This document shows positions 1 through 11,559 of a stretch of DNA of 64,000 nucleotides, in pieces (the first letter of the stretch is position 1; each line of letters begins with the position of its first letter). This DNA comes from Pholis gunnellus (lineage: Eukaryota; Chordata; Actinopteri; Perciformes; Pholidae). Made by a program: the position numbers and the translations under genes. The stretch is from the NCBI GenBank assembly GCA_910591455.2, contig OU342808.1, positions 4,432,607 through 4,496,606 of the forward strand. Direction: 5' to 3'. The notes beneath the pieces were generated by a model that had not been told where the DNA came from, searched no databases, and saw only the letters and a program-made list of their open reading frames with translations.

Positions 1-685
1 GCCAGCACAGTCTCTATACCACAGTGTGTAAATGTACTTCACTGCTAACACTCATTTTATGTGTTGATATTCTGTTTGTTAACTCATTATTCAATATTTC
101 ACATTGATGATTAGAACGTCTAACAGTTTGTGGAAATTATTTAGTAGGTCAAATGTTTTAGGGAAAAAGAAAATTAGATAACTTTATCTTACATCAAATA
201 TTTCTATTAAAAATGTTATTGCTGAAACACTCTCTCTCTCTGACTTTAATATTATACGTGATCATTTAAAAATTAAAAGGAAAAATTCTATATAATGAAG
301 GGGAAAATCGTTCATACTTGTCTGCGACAGTCCGCGTGCAGCCAAATATTTGTGCCCGTGTGGACTGTACGCATAGCAAACCCACCCTTGGGGACAATAA
401 AGTACATATTATCTTATTTATATAATACATCTTTAAAGGAACACACAGACACAGAGGTGATGAACTCCTGGCGAACAACGTTGTGGTGTATTACCGTAAG
501 TACTGTAAGTTTGATGGGAACTCACTCACCTTTTGTTGTCAGGTGAACGTTGACCGCAGTAGTTTTAGATTCGGTGTTGTTTTTTCTGAAGTCCAACCTG
601 TAACAGAGAAGAAGAAGTGTAATTACAACATGAGTGCAGTCTACAATAAGAGTAGACGATTGTCTATCAAATCTAACTAACACGC
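1..685. other. No gene recognised
   Basis: AT-rich sequence with short chance reading frames on both strands. I see no splice-bounded exon, known repeat terminus or RNA gene here. Confidence 0.5.
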
Positions 686-1035
686 CCATGTCTATAATGC
701 ATTATAAACATACTTAAAATGCATTATAATCTACTTACAGCACTTAATACTTACAGTTATAAGCATTCATAAATATTCTTTGTGTTGCAAGGACCATAGA
801 ACCATAAAAAATATGATATAAGTGTGATAACAATGGTAAGTATTATAAAAAGAATGTCAGTGAGTGACCACAAATTATGAAATATTATGAAACTTGACCT
901 TATAAGTTATTATAAAATGCTAATGTGTTATGATTTTTGTTATAAAGCAGGGCATGTATGAGTGCTTATAACTATGATTATACAGGGCAGATTAGAATGC
1001 ATTATATGTATGTTTATAAAGCATTATAGACATGG
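686..1035. mobile_element. Fold-back MITE, about 350 bp
   Basis: The left end (CCATGTCTATAATGC, then ATAAACATAC and AATGCATTATAATCT) recurs as its reverse complement at the right end (CATTCTAAT..., TGTTTATAAAGCATTATAGACATGG). The terminal inverted repeats run about 50 bp or more and the interior is AT-rich and non-coding. A target duplication is not clear, so the superfamily is open. Confidence 0.65.
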
Positions 1036-1169
1036 ACGTCGTAGAACGTGTTACCAAGCTAACATTTCAGAGAACCTCACTAACTACGCAGAGCTCAACA
1101 TGAAATTATAGAAGAGGAGAGACTACTCTGCTGCCTTGTTTAAATGTGAATATTAACTCTGAGGATGTC

Positions 1170-1311
<142 letters not shown>

Positions 1312-1779
1312 GTCAAAGGGATGTTGACTGCAGAGCTGTAACCCAGATTTCCTCTGCATGGAGAAGATAAGAAAGAGAGTTGGCTTCCAGAGGCTTCTCT
1401 ATTTGTCTTCAACACATCAGTGTTACAGAAATAAACATCATAATTCCCAATTCATTTTTTTTTTTACTTTGTGGTCGACACGCTCTTCCATAGGAAATGA
1501 ACTATGCTTATTCCAGATTTAAAAACACATGGTATTTTGCCTAAAATGCTAAATAATGGTTAGAATCAATCAAATATTCCTGCAAAGAAATAATATTGTG
1601 CTCAGTCAAAATGTCCCGCTTATGGCGGTTTCAACCCTTCTCCGACAAATTCCCATTCAACTAAACTGCATTCTCAATTACATTTTAAAGGGAAATGTAT
1701 TTTCTCGCAGATTACCGTCGCAGTTTCAAACACGAAATTTACGCTGTAAATTGAAAAAGAAAAGGTTAAGTTTAGTTAA

Positions 1780-2275
1780 GTAAGTAAGATTTATTTATAA
1801 AGTGATTTTTACAGACAAGTCACAAAGTGCTTAACAGGGGCAGAATTACAAACATAAAAAACACAATGTGACCATATAAGGGCCAATGATTTACATACAC
1901 ACAGAAAGTACAACATTAAAACGTGGTTTAAAAGCAGGCCTAGGACATGGGTTTTTAGTCAAATGCCAGTCTAAACAGGTGTGTCTTGAGCTGATTCTGG
2001 AATGAATTCACAGAAACGTAGGGGTGCAGGCAGAGCATCCACAACCTTGGTGCTACTGCCTCAAAATCTCGATCACCATGGGTCTTAAGCCGTCTCCTGA
2101 ACCCTTCCACGGAGACATGAGGGGATGTAGAGGTTTCCTACTCCAGACGACGTTCGTGTTCAACCAACAGCCCCGCACGTATGCATCGGACAATTCTAAG
2201 ATTGCCTATCTGGCCGGGTTGTTACATGGCCGTGCTGGGCCCAGGCCTGGCTCACCCAAAACCTGTTGAACACAG
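1780..2275 (+). repeat. Interspersed teleost-type repeat, unclassified
   Basis: It begins with a TTTATTTATAAAGTG...CAAAGTGCTTAACA stretch of the same style as the repeat entering at 63,940 (GTTTATTTGTATAGCAC...CAAAGTGCTTCA). It continues into a G/C-richer body without an open frame. I recognise the style as a common fish interspersed repeat but cannot assign a class. Confidence 0.45.
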
Positions 2276-2637
2276 TGTCTTTTGGACAATAATATATTAT
2301 TTTTTTTACTTTCCATTGTGCTTAAACAACACCAAAAAAACCACTTCCTGAATCTGAAAGTTTTGAAAAGCATACTGACAACTTCACTGCAGGAGTTGAG
2401 CTAAATGGTTTTTTTTCTGATGGCAGAAAGGTCATGGGGACGATCACAAACCATCACAAGCAATCTGTTTGGTAAATTTGACCCATTAGTTCCAATAAAA
2501 CTGAAAGCATGAAGTCAGCTGAGGCGGAGAGGGTCTCCGATGCTCAATGGGTCCAAAAATACAGAATCCAGAAAAATGAATTTGGCACCAGATCATCTTT
2601 CATTGGAATGACTGTTCTGACATCAACTACTTATCAT

Positions 2638-3130
2638 TAGTGGTGTAACGGATCACAGATCGATCTATGATCGGTACGGATCACCCCTCAGGTTTTTATG
2701 TTTTTTTTAGTTTAATCATCATAGTGTGCAATAACGTTTTACTGCTGCGGTTCCTTTTCAGGTAAAAAGTCCCCGAATATCAATGCAAAGTGTCAGTGAA
2801 CAGATATAAAGCAGTAGTGTGTTCACGTGAACGGAGCAGCTTAACAGCATTTAACGGTAAAAGTCATGGCTAACGGAGGAGCGGAGGAACTTGAGAAGTC
2901 CCCGGCATCATTCAAGTCGCAGGTTTGCGAGCATTTTGTCTTCCCTGTAACTAATAATGACGGATGAGGGTGGTGGACAAAAGCGTTACGGTACGTAGGC
3001 GTTGTTTAAAGAGAAAGACATACGATAACGGCAATACATCGGGAATGTCCACACATATGAAGAGACACCATCCCGGTCTATCAGCGACAACAACAACAAG
3101 GTATCATCGCGGCATTTAAGAAAGACTGTG
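2638..3130 (+). mobile_element. 5' remnant of a BED-finger (ZBED-like) hAT transposon
   Basis: It starts with a hAT-like terminus, TAGTGGTGTAACGGATCA. An ATG at about 2,866 opens MANGGAEELEKSPASFKSQV, then a frame disturbed near the NNDG residues, then a BED-type zinc-finger segment ending in NTSGMSTHMKRHHP. The first zinc-binding Cys expected after TV reads Arg. A second copy lies inverted at 17,230-17,645 and shares the same Cys-to-Arg reading. The catalytic domain is missing, so this is a dead or non-autonomous fragment. Confidence 0.6.
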
Positions 3131-6100
3131 ACCGCTCACTTCATCACGGCGGAGTGGAGATTTAAAGTCCGGTGCTGCAGACATGCCCTCTCTGGTAGAG
3201 TCACAGACACACATCTGGCGCTACCCTTTCCCCAGACAATGTAGATATTCTCATCTTTCTGAAAATAAATATCTTGAATATTGTGGTTTTCATGTAAAAC
3301 TATAGCCCAAAGACCAACTTTAACATCCTTACCAAGCAAACAGGTCACCTTCATGGAAGGGTCCCTAAATGCTGCCCATTTCGTAATATATTTTAAAAAA
3401 CGTAAAAAAAACAAACATTCTCGGGTCGTTCCCAGGAGGTAAGTTTTGTATAACCTTTACGGATTCTCTGGGGAACGTTCCCAGAAGGTTATCTAAATAA
3501 TTTCACCCCGTAAAAATGATGAGTAATGCCTTCTACTGTGTGCTATGAAGGATGAAATCTGGTATTTTCTCCCCTAATGCCATAATAGCTAAACTACAGT
3601 GCCAATCAACAGGCGCAAATTCACATCTATTTGTGCCTTTGCATTGACTATGTGTGTAATCTCACTGTATGAGTGGTGGACTACTTCAGTTAACTGACAC
3701 TTCGCTAAGCCTCACCCCCCACTGCAACTCCGTCAAGCTGTCGGAGCTACCCTTTAGCCCACACTGTTAGTAAGTGCATTTCCTGAATAAGTACTATTCC
3801 ATTTTTGATCTCAGAGAGAAGCAGACAGAAGGGTTTACAAAATGTGTTTGAAGGATATATTCAGGATGTCAAACTGATTCAGCAGGTTAAAAAGATAATG
3901 GTAGAAGCTACAGATCACAGTGTAAAAGTGAAGCACCACTTAACGAAATGAAGGAACAACACTGTTCCTGTAAAGAGGGGCAGGTCTTTATTCACTATTC
4001 CGATCATTAAAAAGCAAAAGCAGTAGCTGGCGTAACGTTAGCTCCACAGATTGTTACGTAAAAACGGAACGTTTTAGAAACGTGCATCTCCTTCCAACCT
4101 CTCCGGGTAACGAGTATCACTACTACACAACGTTTAACCACGACTAGCTTCAAATCCACTGAATCAGCCTGAACATGAAGAACATCTGAAACAATACACC
4201 CTGTGATGGACCCTGGCCCTGACCGATACTACGCTAAGATTGGCCAGTTTGCGTTTGAGGGCGGGACTTAGCGAAAGAGTAAGTTATTGGACTCAGGTCC
4301 AGTTGTGTTTACCTAAACCCAACTTGACCAACATACAGGGGTAGTATACATTACAATGCAGCTCTACTTAATCATGCTAAGCCATGCCAGTGTAACACGT
4401 AATGGCAATTTTGGGGATGTTTAGCAGAAGAGAATGTTTCATTTGAAGGCTGGCGCATCGCTGTGCTTCATCTCCCTCTCAGTCTCAGAGCACAGGCGGT
4501 GGCAGGACTGCTGGTTGTCATGGAAACCACTGGGTAATTGCTCTCTGTGGGAGGGCAGATGAGGAGGTGACCTCTCTAGGGGCCAGCAATGGCCTCCCAC
4601 CTCCTCCAACTGCCGCCTGCCCTTTACCTCCCGCTGTAAAAATGTTGATGAGTCACTGTGTAGTGGGATTGGCGGTTCATCTCCTGTTTGTGTTGATTTT
4701 ATCCGTCCTCGTGCTATGAAGTTACTACTGTGGTATTTTCTTATTTGTCTTTTATACTCTGCACAGTGGTCATCGCTGTGCGGTGTTTCAACGCCTCAAT
4801 ATTTGGAGCGGTTTTGTCCCGACATGGGGTGTCATCCAACACTCTTCGGCCTGCAGAGGGAAAGAACCGCTCATTCTTGGGAAAGAAGTGAAACATTCAC
4901 GCAGCATAGTTGACCTAAACTGGTCAATGCCAGTTCATTATCTAAATTCCATGATATGAAACCTCACCCAATGTCAAATAAATGCTGTTGATGCCGCCAC
5001 ATTTTTTTGAAAGCTGTTTTATTTTTTTTCCACTATCAATTTACGCAATGCAGGTAACAATTTAGCAAAACAGTACCGTTAGCTGTGAGTGAACGAGGAC
5101 GGTATAAGGGGCCAATTCCACTGAGACGCATCGCAAGAAACATGTCGCCCGATAGTTAATTACGATGAACTATATCATTTTCCCTTCCTCCTCTTTAAAC
5201 AGCAGAGCAACAGCAAGAGCTCGATGTCTGCAGTCAATCATTTTCCCCTCGTTATTTACATTTGATCGCCTGGTTGCGACGCCCCTCGCTCCACCGGCTA
5301 CTCAGCTGTTTTGCCTGACTTTTCGAAGCATCCGCGCCTGTACGGATATCCAATAGTTGCAGCCGTTCAGATTGTGAGCCAGACAAAAATTGCAAAGTGC
5401 TATGTGGAAAGTCCCCTCCTACTATACTATATCCTCTACCAGCCTCTCTGCTTCCTGGATGGGCGGAGCTTCAGGGTTAATAAAGGCAGCTAGCTCACCT
5501 GCAGCAAGAGGCCGCTTGTACGGGCGTGAGCCTGGAATGAGATTATGTGTTCAGTCGCGCGTGCATGTGCTTAGACGCACAATGTCGGAAGAAATAAGGC
5601 TTGGCACGCAAAACGGTTCAGGTCGCGGTTTACGCCAGTGACACGCAGCCGAGACACGAGCCTGCATAGAGCTGGTGCAGACGCGCGCATAGACCTTATC
5701 TGTTGCGTGAAGCTGATGTCAATGTGACCGAGCAGACCTGTCCGCCGGACTTGTCCGCTCGGTCACTACGCCTCAAGTGGCAGCACAGTGAACTACGGCA
5801 CACTCCAAGTTGACAGTATGGACAGAACTAGTACCTGTCCATGGTGTCCATGCTGTACACGTCCGTTTGGGAGTGTAACCGATGCTTAAAACTTGCGAGT
5901 GACAAAACGCATCGGATACACTTGCATCGGATATGGTCTAGTCGGATTCAAATGTGGGTTGTATTCATTCAATCAAACATTACAGCAGTGGTCGTTGCCA
6001 ACACACCTGATGGAGATCTGCACTCTACTGGGTGCACTTTCCCAGTTTATCAGCGTATATAATATGTAAAGTTCAGTTTATTTAAATGCATTTATAGCAG

Positions 6101-6135
6101 CTTTAGTAGTTTATGATGTATTTGCCGTACTGACC
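3131..6135. other. Intergenic or intronic, no gene recognised
   Basis: No splice-bounded exon found. A perfect 12-bp palindrome GGGAACGTTCCC lies at about 3,473-3,484, inside a short stretch rich in GGTTCCC-like inverted words. A GC-richer patch at 5,440-5,800 has several CpGs and an AATAAAGG box, but no exon could be supported. Confidence 0.4.
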
Positions 6136-6189
6136 ACGTTTCAGTGGAGGTTAAGAGACGCCAGAAGGAGACGTTTTAAACCCGTCCTC

Positions 6190-6940
6190 CCCACCATGAT
6201 CATGGGAAACGTACGGTCTCTCCCCAACAAGAAGGACGAATTATCAGCACTGACTCGCCATCAGAAGGTAGCCTCGTGGTGTTTACGGAGACATGGCTAA
6301 CGGAGCTAACTCCGGACACGCATGCTACACTGGACGGGTTCCGTATCATACGGCCAGACAGGACAACGGGGAGCGGTAAGAGGAAGGGAGGAGGTCTGGC
6401 AGTGTTTTGTTAATGATAGATGGTGTAACTCTGGGCACATCACTATTAAAGAGCAGAGCTGTACTAAGGACATTGAGCTGTTAGCCGTTGGCATGAGGTC
6501 AAGCTACCTACCAAGGGAATTCTCGCATGTTATTGCAATAGCTGCGTACGTTCCCCCCTCTGCTAACGCTCAGGCGGCCTGTGACGTCATCCACTCGGCA
6601 ACAAGCAGGCTGCTGACACAACACCCCAGTGCCCTCCTCCTTCTCTCTGGTGACTTTAATCATGCCCCTCAGTCCTCCACTCTGCCCACATTCACCAAAT
6701 ATGTCCCAAGCCACACCAGAGACAATAAAACACTGGATCTCTTCTATGCCAACACCAAGGAGGCATACACTTCATCACCTCTCTCTCCCCTGGGAAGATC
6801 TGACCACAACCTGGTATACATCCTGCCTGTGTACAAACCTCTTGTACAAAGGCAGCCAGCTGTGACCCGCACAGTAAAAAGATGGTCCGACGAAGCCGAG
6901 GAAGCTCTGAAGGACTGTTTTGACTTTACTGTGTGGGAAG
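6190..6940 (+). pseudogene. LINE endonuclease domain, broken
   Basis: AP-endonuclease-like domain of a non-LTR retrotransposon. Visible landmarks in order are GNVRSLPNKKDEL, a one-base slip, FTETWL with the metal-binding Glu, YVPPSANAQ, SGDFNHAP, then GRSDHNLV with the catalytic His near 6,800. A frameshift near 6,265 separates the first motif from the rest, and the domain is cut off from the RT by the MITE insertion. It would nick target DNA during retrotransposition in an intact element; this copy cannot. Confidence 0.8.
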
Positions 6941-7744
6941 TAGGGCTGCAACTAACGATTATTTTAATAATCGATTAATCTGTCGATTATTTGTTCGATT
7001 AATCGATGAATCGGATAAAAAAACAAAAAAGCATTAATTTCCAACCCAGAACTGACAGTGCAAATTCACAGTGCAAAGAATCTTCAGAAAGTGCACAAAC
7101 AGGTTGCTCGAACATCCCTGAGCTGTTAAAGTAATAATAATTAAAATAAATGGACTAATATCACGAGTGGGGTTCAGCGGGTTACCCACGCCTCTCGGCG
7201 AAGGGTAGACGCACGCTGATCCACTCAGTGTGGCGAGCGTGCAGCCCCGGACATCTAAGGGCATCACAGACCTGTTATTGCTCAATCTCGTGCGGCTGAA
7301 CGCCACTCGTTCCTCTAAGAAGCTGGACGCCGACCGCACGGGGCCGCGTAACTAGTTAGCATGCCGGAGTCTCGTTCGTTATCGGCATTAACCAGACACA
7401 TCGCTCCACCGACTAAGAACGGCCATGCACCACCACCCACAGAATGGAGAAAGAGCATCAATCTGTCAATCCTTTCCGTGTCCGGGCCGGGTGAGGTTCC
7501 CCCGGCCGTCCCTCTTAATCATGGCCCCAGTTCAGAGAAAAACCCATAAAATAGAACCGGAGTCCTATTCCACTATTCCTAGCTGCGGTATTCAGGCGAC
7601 CGGGCCTGCTTTGAACACTCAAACACCTCTACGACTTATTGAGTGGCGTAATAATCGCGCGACAACGAATCGATAATGAAATTCGTTGCAAACTCTTTTA
7701 ATAATTGATTTTTATCGATTCGTTGTTGCAGCCCTAGTGGGAAG
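6933..7744. mobile_element. hAT MITE with perfect 8-bp target duplication
   Basis: The element proper is 6,941-7,736 (796 bp). Its ends are TAGGGCTGCAAC and GTTGCAGCCCTA, followed inward by ATCGATTAATCG-like words. The target duplication GTGGGAAG lies at 6,933-6,940 and 7,737-7,744; removing the insert restores the LINE frame (TVWEVFSDD). Eight-base duplications and these termini fit hAT. The interior encodes no transposase and instead holds an antisense 18S rRNA segment. Confidence 0.92.
7160..7620 (-). pseudogene. 18S rRNA gene fragment captured inside the hAT MITE
   Basis: Read on the minus strand this is small-subunit rRNA: GTGTTCAAAGCAGGCCC, GGAATAGGACTCCGG, CATGATTAAGAGGGACGGC, then CCTCACCCGGCCCGGACAC, CATGGCCGTTCTTAG, GATAACGAACGAGACTCC, GTGATGCCCTTAGATG and ACCCGCTGAACCCC, all in normal order. 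About 280 nt of normal 18S are missing between GACGGCCGGGGG and the CCTCACCCGG block, near 7,500; the junction is a G run, suggesting microhomology joining. The copy is partial, carries substitutions and is not a functional rRNA gene. Confidence 0.9.
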
Positions 7745-8194
7745 TATTCAGTGATGACCATGGGGAGGACATTGACAGTCTCACTCACTGCATAACGGAC
7801 TACATAAACTTCTGTGTGGAGAACACCGTACCTACCAGGACTGTACGGTGTTTCTCCAACAGCAAACTTTGAATCACTCCTGAAATAAAGGCCCTCCTCA
7901 AGGAGAAGAAGAGGGTCTTTAGATTAGGAAACAAGGAGGAGCTGAATACTGTGCAGCGGGAGCTTAGGAGGAAGATCAGGGAAGGGAAAAAAGACTACAG
8001 GATGAAGATGGAGGACTAGCTGCAGCAGAACAACATCAGCGGGGTCTGGAAGGGCCTCAAGGGGCCCAACCAACAGCCTACAAGGGACCAAAAGTGGGTG
8101 AATGATCCGAACTTATTCTTTAACAGATTCGATCAGTCATCCACCCCTCCCCCAACCCAGTCCTCCCTGCTGCTGCAACCTCCTGTAGATTCAG

Positions 8195-9085
8195 TTCGCC
8201 TACCAATCTGGCATTGGGGTGGATGACGCTGTCATCTACCTGCTACACAGATGCCTTTCTCACCTGGAAAAGGCTGGAAGCACTGTGAGAGTCATGTTTT
8301 TTGATTTCTCCAGTGCCTTCAACACCATCCAGCCTTTGCTTCTGAGGGACAAGCTGGAGCAGACTGGAGTGGACCACCACCTCACTGCATGGATCTTGGA
8401 CCACCTCACCAACCGTCCACAGTATGTGCGGATACGGGAGTGTGAGTCCGGCATGGTGTCCTGCAGCACGGGGGCCCCACCAGGAACCGTTCTAGCGCCA
8501 TTCATCTTCACCATCTACACCTCGGACTTAAAATACAACTCTCCTAACTGCCACCTGCAAAGGTTCTCTGATGACTCTGCAATCGTCGGCCTCATTTCTG
8601 CTGGTGATGACAGGGAATACAGGGAACTGAACCAGGCCTTTATAGGATGGTGCCAGCGGAACCACCTCCAGATCAACTCTGGTAAAACCAAAGAGCTGGT
8701 GGTGGACTTGCGCCGGGGTAAACGCTCTCCTCCGGTACCAGTGAACATCCAGGGAATAGACATTGAGATGGTGAGATCTTATAAGTACCTGTGTGTTCAC
8801 TTGAACAATAAACTGGACTGAACTAATCACACAAATGCACTCTATTAAAAGGGTCAGAGCAGACTATCTGCTGAGGAGACTCAGGTCTTTTGGAGTGCAG
8901 GGAGCTCTCCTGAGGACCTTCTTTGACTCTGTGGTGGCATCAGCCATCTTCTATGGAGTGGTCTGCTGGGGCAGCAACATCTCGACAGCTGACAGGAACA
9001 GACTCAACAAACTTGGCAAGAAGGCAGCAGTGTGCTGGGGTGTCCACTGGATACGGTGGAGGTGGTGGGAGACAAGAGGATGATG
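8195..9085 (+). pseudogene. LINE reverse transcriptase domain, broken
   Basis: RT palm and fingers of the same L2-like LINE. Visible are FAYQSGIGVDDAV, FFDFSSAFNTI (first catalytic Asp), STGAPPGTVLAP, and FSDDS at 8,574-8,588 (catalytic DD pair; Ser replaces the usual Ala). Then come HLQINSGKTKELVVD and YKYLCVHLNNKLD. A stop and frame change at 8,819-8,835 split off the C-terminal RRLRSFGVQGALLRTFFDSV segment. The upstream RT motifs have been lost by deletion near 8,194. Confidence 0.85.
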
Positions 9086-9854
9086 GCTAAGCTATCGTCC
9101 CTGATGGACAACACTTCCCCCCCCATGCGGGATGCCCTGGCAGCTCTTGCAGCCACCAGTTGATTCGCCCTCGGTGTGTGAAGGAGAGGTACCGCATGTC
9201 CTTCCATCCTGCCGCTGTCAGGCCGCACAACCAGCTATGCTCCCAGTAGACCACCCTAAATACTAAACATCTGTGCAATATAAATACACTGTGCAATACT
9301 TATCTTAAAGTTATTTTATCAGAAATGTAAGAAATTGGGTTTTAAGTTAAATTGCCTTTGTTGAATATTAAATTCAATTAATTAAATATTAATTATTTAT
9401 AATTAATTAAATATTAATTATTGAATTCAGGGAATAATGATGTTTAGATTAACATCCTTTGTTATCCTTTTGTTCTTCCTTCTCATATTGATATCAGAAT
9501 TCCTTCAAACAAAGTATTCTTCATGCTAAACATAAAGAATGATATAATATGTCTACGAAACAAAAAACAAGAGTGCTTAGGCTCTGCAGCATCTCCGGCT
9601 ATAGTTTTTACCGCTGATACTAATTACAGATCACACTATAGCCGAAGATGCTGTATGGTATTGCATACATTATATCCCAAGACCAATAGTCTTCCACACC
9701 CCTAAGAAAGACCTCATGTCAAATACTGTAAGTCTGAACTGTCTTAAAACTAGAGTCTCACATTATTCAACATCCAAAGTGGTGTGGGAGCTAAGAAGGG
9801 GAGAAGAGAGTCTATAATTAGGTTCTGACTTAAGGGGTTTAATTAGTAGGAAGT

Positions 9855-10150
9855 AGTGGTGCATCGGATCATAAAACTCACGGTTCGGATCGGATCAGAG
9901 TCACGGATCGGATCAGCACAAAAGAGAAAAGGAAGTACATGTTTTACCTCCGATACTATTTGCTAATCATTGCTGATCCATAATGTTGTTTGATTATACA
10001 GCTGGTCTACAAGGATCCAGACTATTTTTCTGCCACAGTGCTGAAAATCCTTTCAACCACTCTGAAGTCAGTTTAAACCATCAAACATTCTACATGTTAT
10101 CCTTTTACTTTGTTATAGTCGTCTATAGTGGGGTTTTTCTTCATAAAATT
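9855..10150 (+). mobile_element. hAT-like repeat fragment, TAGTGGTGCATCGGATC end
   Basis: It begins TAGTGGTGCATCGGATC and shares colinear blocks (CTCACGGTTC, GGATCAG, TTGTTTGATTATA, CTTTTACTTTGTT) with the copy at 35,262-35,545. The terminus resembles that of the BED-finger elements at 2,638 and 17,645, so these may be related families. The 3' boundary was not found. Confidence 0.5.
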
Positions 10151-11089
10151 ACATAATTCAAATGATAAGGAAATAAAAGATTGTATTTTATGGATTAAGT
10201 TTTAAGATTAAGTCTTTTCATTAGTAGTTTTAAGGATGTATTATAATCTGTTGATAGTTAATGTAAACAGGTTATAGTTCATCTCTAATATCCATTTATG
10301 TTGCTGTGAAAACATCTCCTTCAAACTAATTGGATTTATTCAAGTTTCTCACCAACACTACATTTTACAGATGACATGTGAACACATCATGATCACGTTA
10401 TAATGTACCTTCAGCCAGTACTCGTGTTCACTGAGCAGAGCCTGAAGGCATCATGATGTAACTGAACTGATCTGTCAGTTTAAACAATAATTGGTTGTTT
10501 ACAATGTAACATTATCAGAGATCAGCAATTACAAAAGCAGAAATGCAGATGTCCTGATTGCACATCGTCAGTAAAACTTGATTTCACACTGTGATGGCTG
10601 TTTTTCCTCCTCTTATCATGAATGAGCAGCAGGGTTCTAGCTGCTGGGCTACTGAGGGAAGACAGACTGACGGGGCCTTTACAGGAACAACTGGAGGATA
10701 TCAGAGCTGAAACAACCCTGTGATGTTTGTGCGGATTGTCAAGATGCTCTGAGAAAGGTCACTGATTGGAATGTTTGCAATCCTGTAAATAAATGATGGA
10801 TTTGGGAGTGGCACTGGAGTGCAGGAGCACTGGCCCACAGTCTACAAGATGCAACAGGATTTAAGCCATAGAGGAAGAAAAACTCACACATCCCCATCAC
10901 ACAGCCCTCTATGTAGGAGCCATAATCAATCCATAGGAGTCACTAGTGCAGAGAGAAGGGCCCTCACTGGCTTCCCACAAGCAAACAAGTCCAATTGACT
11001 TACTTAGAACGAACAATAAAGCCAAAGGAAAATTGAGCATCCCTGTGCTACGGATTATGAATTGTTCCTCTCTTGATTTGCACGCCTCG

Positions 11090-11545
11090 GCGAGGCAATC
11101 TGACTCCATTCCGTGAACACTGGAGCCCCCCGGGGATGGTTGCTCAGCCCCCTCCTGATCACGCTGTACACCCACGACTGCTTAGACATGAGACCTAAGC
11201 CTAAAATGGTCATGAAACGTCTCCTTCCTGATGAAAAAAAGCTCAACAATGGATGATATTCTTAAGGAAAGTTTTACAGAGGAGCAATTCAAATCATCCT
11301 GACTGGAAATATTACGAAGTGGCGTGGGATGTCCACAGCCCAGGACAGGAGGCTCTACAGAGGGTGATTACAACCGCCCAGAACATCAGTGGTACCATCT
11401 ACTGAGCATCGGTGACAAGAGGAGCCTGCAAAGAGCAGAAAGGATAATAAAAGACAAAACCCACCCAGACACAACCTGTTCACCTGCTGCCGTCTGGAAA
11501 CAGACAGAAGAATCAGCTGCCGTACCACAGACTGCTGCATGACTT
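11090..11545 (+). mobile_element. Rex1-like LINE C-terminal fragment
   Basis: Short stretches match the C-terminal region of fish Rex/Babar-type LINE polymerases: GAPGDGCSAPSW-like residues near 11,125, RLYRVITTAQNISGTI near 11,350, then RSLQRAERIIKDKTHPDT near 11,440. Frames shift several times. No endonuclease is present, so this is a heavily truncated relic. Confidence 0.45.
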
Positions 11546-11559
11546 TCAGTGTGCTGACT

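Larger units (their letters stand above)
6136..9310 (+). mobile_element. Degraded L2-type (Jockey-superfamily-like) LINE, interrupted by a hAT MITE
   Basis: An APE-type endonuclease (6,190-6,940) and a reverse transcriptase (8,195-9,085) read in the same direction. The coding frame stops at ...FTVWEV at 6,940 and resumes with FSDDHG at 7,745 once the 796 bp MITE and one target copy are removed. At about 8,194 the text jumps to FAYQSGIGVDDAV, so the N-terminal part of the RT domain has been deleted. Stops and frameshifts occur in both domains. The tail after 9,240 carries repeated TGTGCAATA words typical of such 3' ends. Confidence 0.8.

Noticed and set aside
7160..7620. A working rRNA gene
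   Set aside because: Only part of 18S is present, with an internal deletion and substitutions, and it sits inside MITE termini.
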